Below, one piece after another: positions 15,478 through 23,309 of a stretch of DNA of 28,469 nt. The stretch's first letter is position 1; every line of letters begins with the position of its first letter. The DNA comes from Hyphomicrobiaceae bacterium (GTDB lineage: Bacteria > Pseudomonadota > Alphaproteobacteria > Rhizobiales > Hyphomicrobiaceae), in assembly GCA_020638035.1 (NCBI GenBank), contig JACKJI010000027.1, forward strand, positions 1 through 28,469. Reading direction: 5' to 3'. Under the pieces are notes generated by a model. That model worked only from the letters and a program-made list of their open reading frames with translations, ran no database searches and was not told where the DNA came from. The position numbers and the translations under genes were made by a program.

Positions 15478-18400
15478 TTACGCCGCTGCCGTTGACGCGA
15501 TGGCTGCTGGCTTGTCGAGGCCCAGCTTCTCGCGCACCAGCTTCGTCGCCGTAACGTAGTCCGGCTTGCCGGAGCCGAGCAGCGGAACCGGTGCCACCAT
15601 CACTTCGGCCGGCACAGACAGCTCGTTGATGCCCTTCGACTTGGCGAACGCCTGGAAGTCGGCGCGTGTCGCCTTGTCGTTGGCGGTCAGCAGCACGAGG
15701 CGCTCGCCCTTTCGCTGATCGGGTACGGAGACGACGACCGAGATCACAGCCGGCCACAGCTCGGCGGCGGCAGCTTCGACGACCGACAGCGAGATCATCT
15801 CACCACCGATCTTGGCAAAGCGCTTGGCGCGGCCGCGGATCTTGATGAAGCCCTGTGCGTCGATGGTGACGATGTCGCCGGTGTCGTGCCAGCCGTTATG
15901 CGGCGGCTCCAGAACGCCGGGGTTTTCCGCGCGCAGGTAGCCCAGCATGACGTTCGGGCCGCGCACATAGAGGCGTCCGCCTTCCTCGATGCCGGGCACG
16001 GGTTCCAGACGCGCCTCCATCAGCGGCGACAGGCGGCCGACGGTGCCTGACTTGTTGGCGAGCGGTGTGTTGATGGCGAGCACGGGCGCGGTTTCGGTGA
16101 CGCCGTAGCCTTCCAGAATGCGCACGCCGAACTTTTCCATGTAGATCTGGCGCGTGCGCTCCTTCACAGCTTCCGCGCCCGCAAGGATCAGGCGCACGCG
16201 GGCGAAGTCATAAGGGTGGGCGGCGCGCGCATAGCCATTGAGGAACGTGTCGGTGCCGAACAGGATCGTCGCGTTGGAGCCGTAGACCAGCTCCGGCACG
16301 ATGCGATAGTGCAGCGGCGAGGGGTAGAGATAGACCGGCACGCCGGCAACGAGCGGCATGACGAGGCCGGCGGTCAGCCCGAACGAGTGGAATACGGGCA
16401 GCACGTTGAACACCTTGTCCGAGCCGTTGACCGCGACGCGGGTGAGGGACTGCGTGGCATTGGCGAGGATGTTGGTGTGCGAGAGGACGACGCCCTTGGG
16501 CGTACCTTCGCTGCCGGATGTGAAGAGAATGGCGGCCGGCTGATCGGGCTTGCGCGCAACCTGCGGACGGCTGCCCTGACGAAGGCCGGCGATCTTGTCG
16601 CCGAGTGTGATCTCAGCCTTCACGTCTTCCAGATAGACGATCTTGGCGTTCTCCTCGAGTTTGAAGATCACCTCGCTCAGGCGGGCCTTTTCGACGAAGG
16701 CGCGCGAGGTGAGGACGACACCGACCTCGGCGGCTCGGCATGCCGCAGCGATCGACTGCGCTCCGGCCGTAAAGTTCAGCATCGCCGGCACGCGGCCGAT
16801 CGATTGCAGCGCGAAGAACGTGACGGCGGCGCCGGCGGAGTTGGGCAGCATGACGCCGATGTTGGCGCCTTCGGCGGCGAGCGGCGCGAGCTTGCGGCCG
16901 AGCACCTGCGCGCCAAGGATGAGCTTCTTGTAGGACAGTGCTGTGCCCATCGGATCTTCGACGGCGGGCTTACCAGTGTCGCGCTCGTTCCTGGCCAGTA
17001 CCAGTGCCTCGAACAACGTCTGGTGGATCGGCGCGGTCTTGACTGCGGATTCGACCATGATGTCCTGCAGGCGTGCGCCTGCGGCCTGGCGGCGGTTGCG
17101 GCCCTTCAGGTCGGGATCGACGTCGAGCTTGACGGGCGGCAGGATCGTCACGCGCGTCTTGGGGAACCAGACCTTCTTCGTCTGATAGCGGTTGAGGTAG
17201 CCGAATTTCGATCGCTCCAGTCCGTCGATACGCACGGGCACGATCGGTGCGTCGGCCTTGTCGGCGATCATGGCGGTGCCGTCGTAGACTTTCATCAGGC
17301 CGCCCGTCACGGTGAGGCGTCCTTCCGGGAAGATGACGAGCGTCTCGCCGTTCTTGACGTGGTTGATGAGCGAGCGCGTGCCGAGCGGACGGGTCGGGTC
17401 GATGGTCCAGGTCTTGGCGAGTTTCAGGAACGGCTTCACCCACCATTTGTCAGCCATGCCGGTGTCGATAGCGAAGCCGGCGTGCGACGGCAGCAGGGCG
17501 TACATGAGGCCGGCGTCGAGCAGGCTGACGTGGTTGGGCGCGATGATGGCCTTGTCGCCTTCCTTGGGCAGATGCTCGCGACCCTCGACTTCGACACCGA
17601 GGAACAGCCGGTAGAGGAACAGGATCAGATCCTGCAAGCCCTCGCGGCCCCAGGCACGCATCACGAGTCCCATGGTGACGAGGCTGCCGACACCGAGGAT
17701 CGCGAACTGGCCGCCAAGGCCGACGCCGATGGCCTGCAAGCCCATCAGTGCAACGGCGGAGGCCGTCATGAAGGCGGCGTTGAGGACGTTGACGCCGGCA
17801 ATGACGCGGGCGCGGCGGTCGGCCGGGGCCCAGGCCTGCACGGACGCGAACGACGGCACGATGAAGAGGCCACCGGCGATGGCGAGGCCGAGCAAGTCGA
17901 TACAGATGCGCACTCCCGTCGGGCTGGCGAGGAAGCCGAAGGCGTCGAGCGGCGTCGGGGATGTGACGATGCCGGAGGCTGCCCAGCCGAGATCAAGCGA
18001 GAAGAGGCCCATCAGCAGTGCGCCGAGCGGGACGAGCGCCAGGTTTGGGCGCATCTTGCTGGCGGCGGCGGCGAGGCCCGAGCCCACTGCGATGCCGACG
18101 GTGAAGACGACGAGGGCCAGCGTAATGACGCTCTGCGTGCCGCCGACGAGATCCTTCATCAGGCTTGGCAGCAACGACAGGGCGACGGCGCCGACGAGCC
18201 AGAACCACGATGTGATCATGGCGCCGATCCAGATGCGGCGGTCCTTCCGCAGGTCGCGCAAGAGATGGACGGTGGATGTGACGGGGTTGCGTGTGATGGC
18301 GAGGTGCGGGGCGGCTTCGCCGGTCTCGGGAATGAAGCGCGAGGCGAGATAGCACATCACCGCGAGCGCAAGGACGACGGCCACGACCGGCCAGCCGGCG

Positions 18401-18900
18401 ATGCCGTTGGCGACCGCATAGCCGCCGGCAATGGTGCCCGCGAGAATTGCGAGGAACGTGGCGCCTTCCACCAGCGCGTTGCCCGCCGGCAGTTCGCGTG
18501 TCTCCAGGTGCACGGGCAGGATGCCGTACTTGATGGGCGAGAACAGCGCGCCAATGACTCCGAACGCCGCCAGCGCGACGAACAGCACCGGCACCGAGTG
18601 GAGCACGAAACCCAACGCGGCGATCCCTGCGACCGGGATCTCGGCGAGCTTCAGCCGGCGCGCCATCAGCGCCTTGTCGTAGCGGTCGGCCAGTTCGCCG
18701 CCGAGGCCTGACAGGATGAAGAAGGGCAGGATGAAGACGCCGCCGGCAAGGGCGACGAGCTGAGCGCCTGCCGTGCCGCCGATCTGGAACACGATCAGCA
18801 TGACGAGCGCGTTCTTGACGAAGTTGTCGGAGAGGGCTGACAGGAACTGCGTCCAGAACATGGGCGCGAAGCGGCGCGAACGCATCAGGGCGGCGGACAT
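15478..18900 (-). CDS. aas: Aas-like fusion: MFS lysophospholipid flippase, PlsC acyltransferase, acyl-ACP synthetase
   Basis: 1140 residues from the ATG at 18900, with GAGGTCC upstream on the minus strand. Three domains are visible. An LplT-like MFS transporter with about 12 membrane segments occupies residues 1-420 (FWTQFLSALSDNFVKNA at the start). A PlsC domain has the HX4D motif NHVSLLD (His457, Asp462) and FPEGR. An AMP-binding ligase follows with FTSGSEGTPKGVVLSH (around 793), GYGVTETAP, HDTGDI and the C-terminal lysine motif GSGKPDY (around 1110). By analogy with E. coli LplT and Aas, it should flip lysophospholipid inward and re-acylate it using fatty acid activated on ACP. All catalytic motifs look intact. 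A start at 18975 would add 25 residues. Confidence 0.9.
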   Translation of the reverse strand: MSAALMRSRRFAPMFWTQFLSALSDNFVKNALVMLIVFQIGGTAGAQLVALAGGVFILPFFILSGLGGELADRYDKALMARRLKLAEIPVAGIAALGFVLHSVPVLFVALAAFGVIGALFSPIKYGILPVHLETRELPAGNALVEGATFLAILAGTIAGGYAVANGIAGWPVVAVVLALAVMCYLASRFIPETGEAAPHLAITRNPVTSTVHLLRDLRKDRRIWIGAMITSWFWLVGAVALSLLPSLMKDLVGGTQSVITLALVVFTVGIAVGSGLAAAASKMRPNLALVPLGALLMGLFSLDLGWAASGIVTSPTPLDAFGFLASPTGVRICIDLLGLAIAGGLFIVPSFASVQAWAPADRRARVIAGVNVLNAAFMTASAVALMGLQAIGVGLGGQFAILGVGSLVTMGLVMRAWGREGLQDLILFLYRLFLGVEVEGREHLPKEGDKAIIAPNHVSLLDAGLMYALLPSHAGFAIDTGMADKWWVKPFLKLAKTWTIDPTRPLGTRSLINHVKNGETLVIFPEGRLTVTGGLMKVYDGTAMIADKADAPIVPVRIDGLERSKFGYLNRYQTKKVWFPKTRVTILPPVKLDVDPDLKGRNRRQAAGARLQDIMVESAVKTAPIHQTLFEALVLARNERDTGKPAVEDPMGTALSYKKLILGAQVLGRKLAPLAAEGANIGVMLPNSAGAAVTFFALQSIGRVPAMLNFTAGAQSIAAACRAAEVGVVLTSRAFVEKARLSEVIFKLEENAKIVYLEDVKAEITLGDKIAGLRQGSRPQVARKPDQPAAILFTSGSEGTPKGVVLSHTNILANATQSLTRVAVNGSDKVFNVLPVFHSFGLTAGLVMPLVAGVPVYLYPSPLHYRIVPELVYGSNATILFGTDTFLNGYARAAHPYDFARVRLILAGAEAVKERTRQIYMEKFGVRILEGYGVTETAPVLAINTPLANKSGTVGRLSPLMEARLEPVPGIEEGGRLYVRGPNVMLGYLRAENPGVLEPPHNGWHDTGDIVTIDAQGFIKIRGRAKRFAKIGGEMISLSVVEAAAAELWPAVISVVVSVPDQRKGERLVLLTANDKATRADFQAFAKSKGINELSVPAEVMVAPVPLLGSGKPDYVTATKLVREKLGLDKPAAIASTAAA

Positions 18901-19020
18901 CGTGGACCTCGAAAGCGGGTTGCGGTGCGGGCGGCTGGCGGTTCCGGCGGCTGCGAAATCCGTTCCCGCGGGCAATGGTTTGGCGGCTCGGGCTGTGGTG
19001 AATGGATAACCGGAAGAGGG

Positions 19021-19206
19021 TTAAAGAAGGGCGTGCGCCGGCCTTTCCGCGGGCATGCGGGGCATTGGAACAAGGCCAACAAGGTGCGCGTCGGCGTCGG
19101 CGATAAGGCGGCTGGCGCGGGCGATCGGGCCCAGCAGCCAGTTGGCCGCCTTGGCTCGCAAACGGTTCAGGACAGTGCGGAAGATGATGGCGGTGCGGAC
19201 AAACAT
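19021..19206 (-). CDS. Small protein of unknown function, 61 residues
   Basis: An AAGGAG box stands 7 bases before the ATG at 19206 on the minus strand, among the best ribosome binding sites in the window, and this decides the call. The protein begins MFVRTAIIFRTVLNRLR and is basic, with an amphipathic N-terminal half (AKAANWLLGPIARASRLIA), no clear membrane helix, and a Pro-rich C-terminus. I do not recognise a family. It lies 120 bases upstream of the Aas-like gene on the same strand and may be co-transcribed with it. The palindromic boxes at 19225-19271 are directly upstream. It may be a real lineage-specific gene or a leader ORF. Confidence 0.5.
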   Translation of the reverse strand: MFVRTAIIFRTVLNRLRAKAANWLLGPIARASRLIADADAHLVGLVPMPRMPAERPAHALL

Positions 19207-19224
19207 GGTCGTGCTCCTTGCTAA

Positions 19225-19271
19225 TAAACATCGTTCAATTACACATGTAGCGCATTTGTGAACAGTGTTCA
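19225..19271. promoter_or_regulatory. Paired TGAACA-type palindromic boxes upstream of the small gene and aas
   Basis: TGAACAGTGTTCA at 19259-19271 is a perfect 13-base palindrome. TAAACATCGTTCA at 19225-19237 matches it at 10 of 13 positions. Their centres are 34 bases apart, about three helical turns. On the minus strand TTGAAC (within the first box) is followed after 17 bases by TACATG, a possible promoter that the boxes would cover. The arrangement resembles operators of TetR-family repressors, but no such regulator is in the window. Confidence 0.5.
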
Positions 19272-19373
19272 ATAGGTGTTTTTGAGGAGTGTCGGTGGAG
19301 GGTTATCGGGAGGTAAACGGTGCGGGATCGACGGAGGGGGGTGACTGTTGCCGGACGGGGCGGACGAGCTGGC

Positions 19374-19403
19374 TTGCAATGGTTTGGCACTGCGGCCTTA
19401 TAG
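19374..19403 (+). promoter_or_regulatory. Possible promoter for thiS
   Basis: TTGCAA (19374-19379), an 18-base spacer and TTATAG (19398-19403), 28 bases before the thiS start. The -10 match is weak. A promoter is needed here because the gene upstream of thiS runs the other way. Confidence 0.3.
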
Positions 19404-19430
19404 AGGGTGCCCAACTGGCACAGGACGAGG

Positions 19431-19685
19431 ATGCCCGTGAGTGTTCATGCAACCGAGGATGGCGCCAAAGCTGGTGTCGCGCCCGAGATCGAGATCAGCG
19501 TCAATGCCGCGCCGCACGCCGTGCGGGCGGCGACGCTGGCGGACGTACTCCAGGCGCTGGGCTACGGGAGCACGAAGGTAGCGACCGCGCTCAACGGCGA
19601 TTTCGTGCCTGAGCGGCTGCGCGGTGAGACGGTTGTCAGCACCGGCGACCGCATCGAGATCCTGTCGGCTCGGCAGGGCGGGTGA
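19431..19685 (+). CDS. thiS: Sulfur carrier protein ThiS
   Basis: 84 residues, somewhat longer than the usual 65-70 because of about 18 extra N-terminal residues. The beta-grasp fold ends in the diagnostic Gly-Gly (ILSARQGG), preceded by VATALNGDFVPER and VSTGDRIEIL. The terminal glycine is adenylated and converted to a thiocarboxylate that gives sulfur to ThiG for thiazole formation. ATG 19431 has AGGA 5 bases upstream; a GTG at 19437 is an alternative. thiG would normally follow directly, but a 1.7-kb foreign-looking gene intervenes. Confidence 0.88.
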   Translation: MPVSVHATEDGAKAGVAPEIEISVNAAPHAVRAATLADVLQALGYGSTKVATALNGDFVPERLRGETVVSTGDRIEILSARQGG

Positions 19686-19773
19686 GGGTGTCTTGGTATT
19701 GTCGTTAGGGCGAATTGGAAAACCGGAGCGGCGGACAGGGTTCTGAGAGGCCTACTTGTTGACCGTGCGGGCT

Positions 19774-19802
19774 TTGACCGGCAACGGATATCTCAGTATC
19801 GT
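19774..19802 (+). promoter_or_regulatory. Sigma-70-like promoter for the DUF262/DUF1524 gene
   Basis: TTGACC (19774-19779) and TATCGT (19797-19802) stand with an exact 17-base spacer, 70 bases before the GTG start. The -35 matches consensus at 5 of 6 positions and the -10 at 4 of 6. A second TTGACCG lies 16 bases upstream of the first, forming a direct repeat. The promoter lies in lower-GC DNA that seems to belong to the inserted segment. Confidence 0.5.
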
Positions 19803-19842
19803 TGCATTGGCTCCCTTTGGCCGTTCGGCGACGGGGAATGTG

Positions 19843-19855
19843 CTGTAGCGTACAG
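19843..19855. promoter_or_regulatory. Palindrome CTGTA-GCG-TACAG before the DUF262/DUF1524 start
   Basis: A perfect 5-bp inverted repeat with a 3-base centre, about 40 bases downstream of the predicted -10 and 4 bases before the GGGGGG-rich ribosome binding site (19859-19864). Its place suggests an operator or translational control hairpin that keeps the gene low. Function is inference only. Confidence 0.4.
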
Positions 19856-19871
19856 TCCGGGGGGTGGTGCG

Positions 19872-21533
19872 GTGACGATCCGCATGGAGTGCCAGACTTT
19901 GCCGGTTGGAGAACTTCTTTCCGGCTCTCGTATTTATTGCATGCCAATTTTTCAGCGGCCTTTCTCGTGGACTGAAGACGAGGCTGGACAATTACTCGAC
20001 GACATCCTGACGGCCTTTCATAATTCGGGGGCAACCACGGCCGACGGCGGCTACTATTTCCTCGGTCAATTGATCGTCTCGCAGTCAAATCCCAATGCGC
20101 CCTTTCAAGTGGTGGATGGCCAGCAACGTCTTGTCACACTGTCCACACTGCTAGCCGTGCTCCGCGACCTGATGCCTCCTGGGGAGGTGAGGGGTCACCT
20201 ACAACATCACATCGAGAGACCGGAGAATGCTGCGCGTCACCATCCGCGGTGCGTTCGGATAGGGCTACGCGAAATAGATCAGGAAGAATATTCTCGATGG
20301 GTCGGTGAACAGGGAGGAACCCATTCAGCGCCTGCCTCGGGAGACACCGACGCGACAGAGCGATTGGCCCAAATCTTAACCCGCTTAAAGGACGATCTGG
20401 GTAGCCCACACCCGAAGTTCATTGGGGATTTGGCGAATTACATCCTGAATCGTTGTTACGTCGTCCTTGTGATCGCTTCGAATTCGCTTGATGGCTACCA
20501 GCTATTCCGCAGCATCAATGCGCGCGGTCAACCGCTGACTGACTTGGATATCGTTCGTGGTGAAGTGATCAGCATCTATCAGAGTTCAAGGCTTGCCACT
20601 GCATGGAGTGAGATCGAGGACCAGATCGGGACAGAACAACTGAGCACCTATGTGCAGTCAATTATGGCCCTGGTGCATCCCCCAACACAGCAGATGTCGT
20701 TTCGTGACGCCATGCGAGTGATATTGTCTCATCCCTCTAAGGCGATTACGTTCACTGACACGCTCAAGAAGTTCGTTGAGATCTATGATGAGTTGGACAA
20801 CTGCGACCTTAGCGTTGCCAGGGGGAATGAAGAACTCAATCGCATCGTTACATGTGTCAAAGCACTTCCCTTTGACGACTGGACTCCAGCGGCGCTCTTG
20901 TGGTTGGCACAAAACCCCAACCCGAGAGAGACTATTGAGTTCTTCAAGGCTCTTGATGCTCTTGGCCTTGGATTGCTGATTCTCGGAGCGACATCCAATA
21001 CCATAGCCCGCAGGATGCGGAGCGTTGTGGAGCGAATTGTAGCCAATGACTGCCTGACCAGCCCCAGCAGCGAACTCTATCTGACACAATCTGAACGAAC
21101 AAAAATTCGAGAGAAACTTTCGAACCCGATCGGCAATAAGTCTCGCTTCGTTCGGCCACTTCTGCTTCGGCTGAATGCAGAGATGTTGGACAAGACGATC
21201 CCGACGTATTTTCCGACCAAGGTGACGCTTGAGCACATCCTTCCGCAAAAGCCAGGCCCACGAAGCCTTTGGCGACAGAAATTCCCGGATCAAAAAAGAC
21301 GCGTCGAGCTAAGCCAAATGCTCGGCAACTTCGCGATCCTCTCCAACAAGGTCAATCCGAAAGCAAGCAACTTTGACTTCCATAAGAAGCGAGAGAAAAT
21401 TTTTGGTGCCAGCGACAGCAATGTCTTTCCCCTGACCGCGCAGCTGGTGACTTACAACGACTGGACTGCTGATGACATTATGCAGCGCCAGGAACAATTG
21501 ACTGATCTTGCTCGTAACATCCTGAAGCTCTGA
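19872..21533 (+). CDS. DUF262/DUF1524 protein, GmrSD-type predicted restriction nuclease
   Basis: 553 residues. The N-terminal DUF262 domain shows PIFQRPFSW (25-33), FLGQLIVSQ and VVDGQQRLVTLSTLL with the DGQQR motif at 82-86; this is the ParB/sulfiredoxin-like nucleotide-binding domain. QLFRSINARGQPLTDLDIVRGEVIS is the typical mid-domain segment. The C-terminus is DUF1524, an HNH/His-Me-finger nuclease: LEHILPQ with His455, LGNFAIL with Asn486, and NPKASNFDFHKKR (Asn495, Asn500, Lys505-506). In characterised relatives (GmrSD, BrxU, SspE) the first domain senses or hydrolyses NTP and the second cuts modified phage DNA. GTG 19872 follows a G-rich site. Base composition is much lower in GC than its thi neighbours, and it splits thiS from thiG. 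Both nuclease and sensor motifs look intact. The modification recognised is unknown. Confidence 0.87.
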   Translation: MTIRMECQTLPVGELLSGSRIYCMPIFQRPFSWTEDEAGQLLDDILTAFHNSGATTADGGYYFLGQLIVSQSNPNAPFQVVDGQQRLVTLSTLLAVLRDLMPPGEVRGHLQHHIERPENAARHHPRCVRIGLREIDQEEYSRWVGEQGGTHSAPASGDTDATERLAQILTRLKDDLGSPHPKFIGDLANYILNRCYVVLVIASNSLDGYQLFRSINARGQPLTDLDIVRGEVISIYQSSRLATAWSEIEDQIGTEQLSTYVQSIMALVHPPTQQMSFRDAMRVILSHPSKAITFTDTLKKFVEIYDELDNCDLSVARGNEELNRIVTCVKALPFDDWTPAALLWLAQNPNPRETIEFFKALDALGLGLLILGATSNTIARRMRSVVERIVANDCLTSPSSELYLTQSERTKIREKLSNPIGNKSRFVRPLLLRLNAEMLDKTIPTYFPTKVTLEHILPQKPGPRSLWRQKFPDQKRRVELSQMLGNFAILSNKVNPKASNFDFHKKREKIFGASDSNVFPLTAQLVTYNDWTADDIMQRQEQLTDLARNILKL

Positions 21534-21690
21534 CCCGTGCGCGACCAGACGGCAAACACGGCCGCAGTGTTGATCCGTGCTTGGGCAGACCTTTTGATGA
21601 AACGACCAACTTCAGGCGGCTGCAACGCTTTGTCAGGCCAGACGCATTTGCACGCTGTAAATTCTTGATTGTCTCCTCTACATTCCCCCC

Positions 21691-22536
21691 ATGACAGCGC
21701 ATCTGACATCCGCCCCGAAACTGAAGCCGCTCACGTTCTATGGCGTGGAGGTGGCTTCACGTCTGCTGCTCGGCACAGCGCTCTATCCCTCACCGCAGGT
21801 GATGAGCGAGGCGGTGCGCGCGAGCAAGGCCGGCATCGTCACCGTGTCGCTCCGGCGTGAAGCCGCGCGCGGCAAGACGGGCGAGCGCTTTCTGGAACTG
21901 GTCAAGGCGCTGGGTGTTCATCTTCTTCCCAACACCGCGGGTTGCCGCTCGGCGAAGGAGGCGATCACGACAGCGGAGATGGCCCGCGAGCTGCTTGATA
22001 CCGACTGGATCAAGCTCGAAGTGATCGCCAACGACGACACGTTGCAGCCGGATCTGTTCGGTCTTGTTGAGGCCGCTGCGGAACTCAACAAGCGCGGCTT
22101 CAAGGTGTTCCCATATACGACCGAGGATCTGGGTGCTGCCGAGCGACTGGTGGCTGCGGGTTGCGAGGTTCTGATGCCCTGGGGTGCGCCGATCGGTACC
22201 GGCCTCGGCCTCAACAACCGCTATGCGCTGAAGACGATGCGCAACTATTTCCCCGAACTGCCGCTGGTGGTCGATGCCGGCATCGGCGCGCCCTCGCATG
22301 CGGCCGAGGCGATGGAGATGGGCTACGACGCGGTGCTGCTCAACACGGCGGTGGCGAAGGCCGGCGATCCCGTGCGGATGGCGGAAGCGTTCGCCAAGGC
22401 GCTGGAGGCGGGACGCGCCGCCTTCGAGAGTGGACTGATGGAGCCGCGTGAGATGGCTTCGCCGTCGACGCCCGTCGCAGGCACGCCGTTTTTCGATATT
22501 GGCGGAACACCCGGCGCCAAGCGTGCCGGTTCGTGA
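21691..22536 (+). CDS. thiG: Thiazole synthase ThiG
   Basis: 281 residues. A TIM-barrel enzyme that builds the thiazole phosphate of thiamin from deoxyxylulose phosphate, dehydroglycine and the ThiS thiocarboxylate. Marks are FYGVEVASRLLLGTALYPSP, NTAGCRSAKEA, the Schiff-base Lys108 in WIKLEVI, GCEVLMPWGAPIGTGLGLNN and VVDAGIGAPSHAAEAMEMG. No obvious ribosome binding site precedes ATG 21691. The last bases overlap the thiE start, implying coupling. I found no good promoter in the 157 bases after the DUF262 gene, so thiG may depend on read-through from the thiS or DUF262 promoter. Confidence 0.95.
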   Translation: MTAHLTSAPKLKPLTFYGVEVASRLLLGTALYPSPQVMSEAVRASKAGIVTVSLRREAARGKTGERFLELVKALGVHLLPNTAGCRSAKEAITTAEMARELLDTDWIKLEVIANDDTLQPDLFGLVEAAAELNKRGFKVFPYTTEDLGAAERLVAAGCEVLMPWGAPIGTGLGLNNRYALKTMRNYFPELPLVVDAGIGAPSHAAEAMEMGYDAVLLNTAVAKAGDPVRMAEAFAKALEAGRAAFESGLMEPREMASPSTPVAGTPFFDIGGTPGAKRAGS

Positions 22537-23159
22537 TGTGGGGCAGCGTGTCCGGTCTCGACGTTTTCTATCCGATCCTTCCCGACAGCGCGTGGATCGC
22601 GCGCGCGGTGCCGCTCGGGATTCGCACAGTGCAGTTGCGCCTGAAGGATGCGGATGATGCTGAAGTGCGCCGCCAGATTGCGCAGGCGCGCGACGTGTGC
22701 CGGGACCATCGCTGCCAACTCATCGTCAACGATTACTGGCAAGCCGCGATCGAACTTGGTTGCGACTATATCCACCTGGGGCAGGAGGATCTGGCGGCGG
22801 CAGATGTCGCGGCGATCAAGAAAGCCGGTGTGCGGCTCGGCATCTCGACGCATTCGGAGGACGAACTGGAGATCGCACTCGCCGCGTCACCCGACTATAT
22901 CGCGCTAGGTCCGATCTGGGAGACGAAGCTCAAGGCGATGAAGTGGGCACCGCAGGGGCTTGAGCGCATCGCACGCTGGCGTCAGCGTATCGGCAAGGTG
23001 CCGTTGGTGGCAATCGGCGGCATCACGCCCGAGCGTGCGCCGGACGTCATAGCCTCAGGGGCGGACAGCGTGGCGGTGATCACCGATTTCATGACGGCGC
23101 CCGATCCGGTACAGCGCATCGGGATGTGGATCGATTGGGCCTCTTCGGCACGCGGTTGA
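22533..23159 (+). CDS. thiE: Thiamine phosphate synthase ThiE
   Basis: 208 residues from GTG 22533, or 207 from ATG 22536; both overlap the thiG stop. ThiE joins hydroxymethylpyrimidine pyrophosphate with thiazole phosphate. Visible marks are VQLRLKD, LIVNDYWQAAIELGCDYIHLGQEDL, the ALGPIWETKLKAMKW loop and VPLVAIGGITPERAPDVIASGADSVAVITDF for phosphate binding. Some features are atypical: the usual HLGQ(S/D)D is HLGQEDL, and the pyrophosphate loop PTxTK reads PIWETKLK, as seen in some alphaproteobacterial ThiE. A short hairpin follows the stop. Confidence 0.9.
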   Translation: MMWGSVSGLDVFYPILPDSAWIARAVPLGIRTVQLRLKDADDAEVRRQIAQARDVCRDHRCQLIVNDYWQAAIELGCDYIHLGQEDLAAADVAAIKKAGVRLGISTHSEDELEIALAASPDYIALGPIWETKLKAMKWAPQGLERIARWRQRIGKVPLVAIGGITPERAPDVIASGADSVAVITDFMTAPDPVQRIGMWIDWASSARG

Positions 23160-23176
23160 GGCGCATTCTGGCGCCT
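23159..23176 (+). terminator. Weak hairpin after thiE
   Basis: AGGCGC (23159-23164), a 6-base loop and GCGCCT (23171-23176) form a perfect 6-bp stem that begins at the last base of the thiE stop codon. No T tract follows, so termination here is only possible. Confidence 0.25.
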
Positions 23177-23309
23177 GCGATGCCATCGGTTTCGCCACCG
23201 TTAACCGTGACGACATCGTCCACGTGGATCGTTGGATTGTGACACGGGGAGCGGCTAGGTTCGATTGCTTTTTGGTTTCCGTCCAGCGTGGTGTAGCCCG
23301 GCGTATTCT

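Noticed and set aside
16216..18711. An 831-codon open frame antisense to the Aas-like gene
   Set aside because: It is very rich in Glu, Asp, Arg, Gly and Val with no recognisable domain, as expected for the reverse of a GC-rich coding frame. The opposite strand carries three clear domains with all catalytic motifs.
19741..19830. CTGAGAGG near the thi genes, suggestive of a THI box (TPP riboswitch)
   Set aside because: Only the CTGAGA part is present. The conserved CCTGATCTGG...ACCAGCG part is missing, and the following gene is not a thiamin gene.
21534..21690. A separate promoter for thiG
   Set aside because: TTGTCA (21630) and TTGCAC (21648) have no -10 element at an acceptable distance, so I did not call one.
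19686..21690. Direct repeats or attachment sites flanking the DUF262/DUF1524 insertion
   Set aside because: No convincing repeated ends were found by eye and no integrase or transposase is present, so the insertion mechanism is left open.
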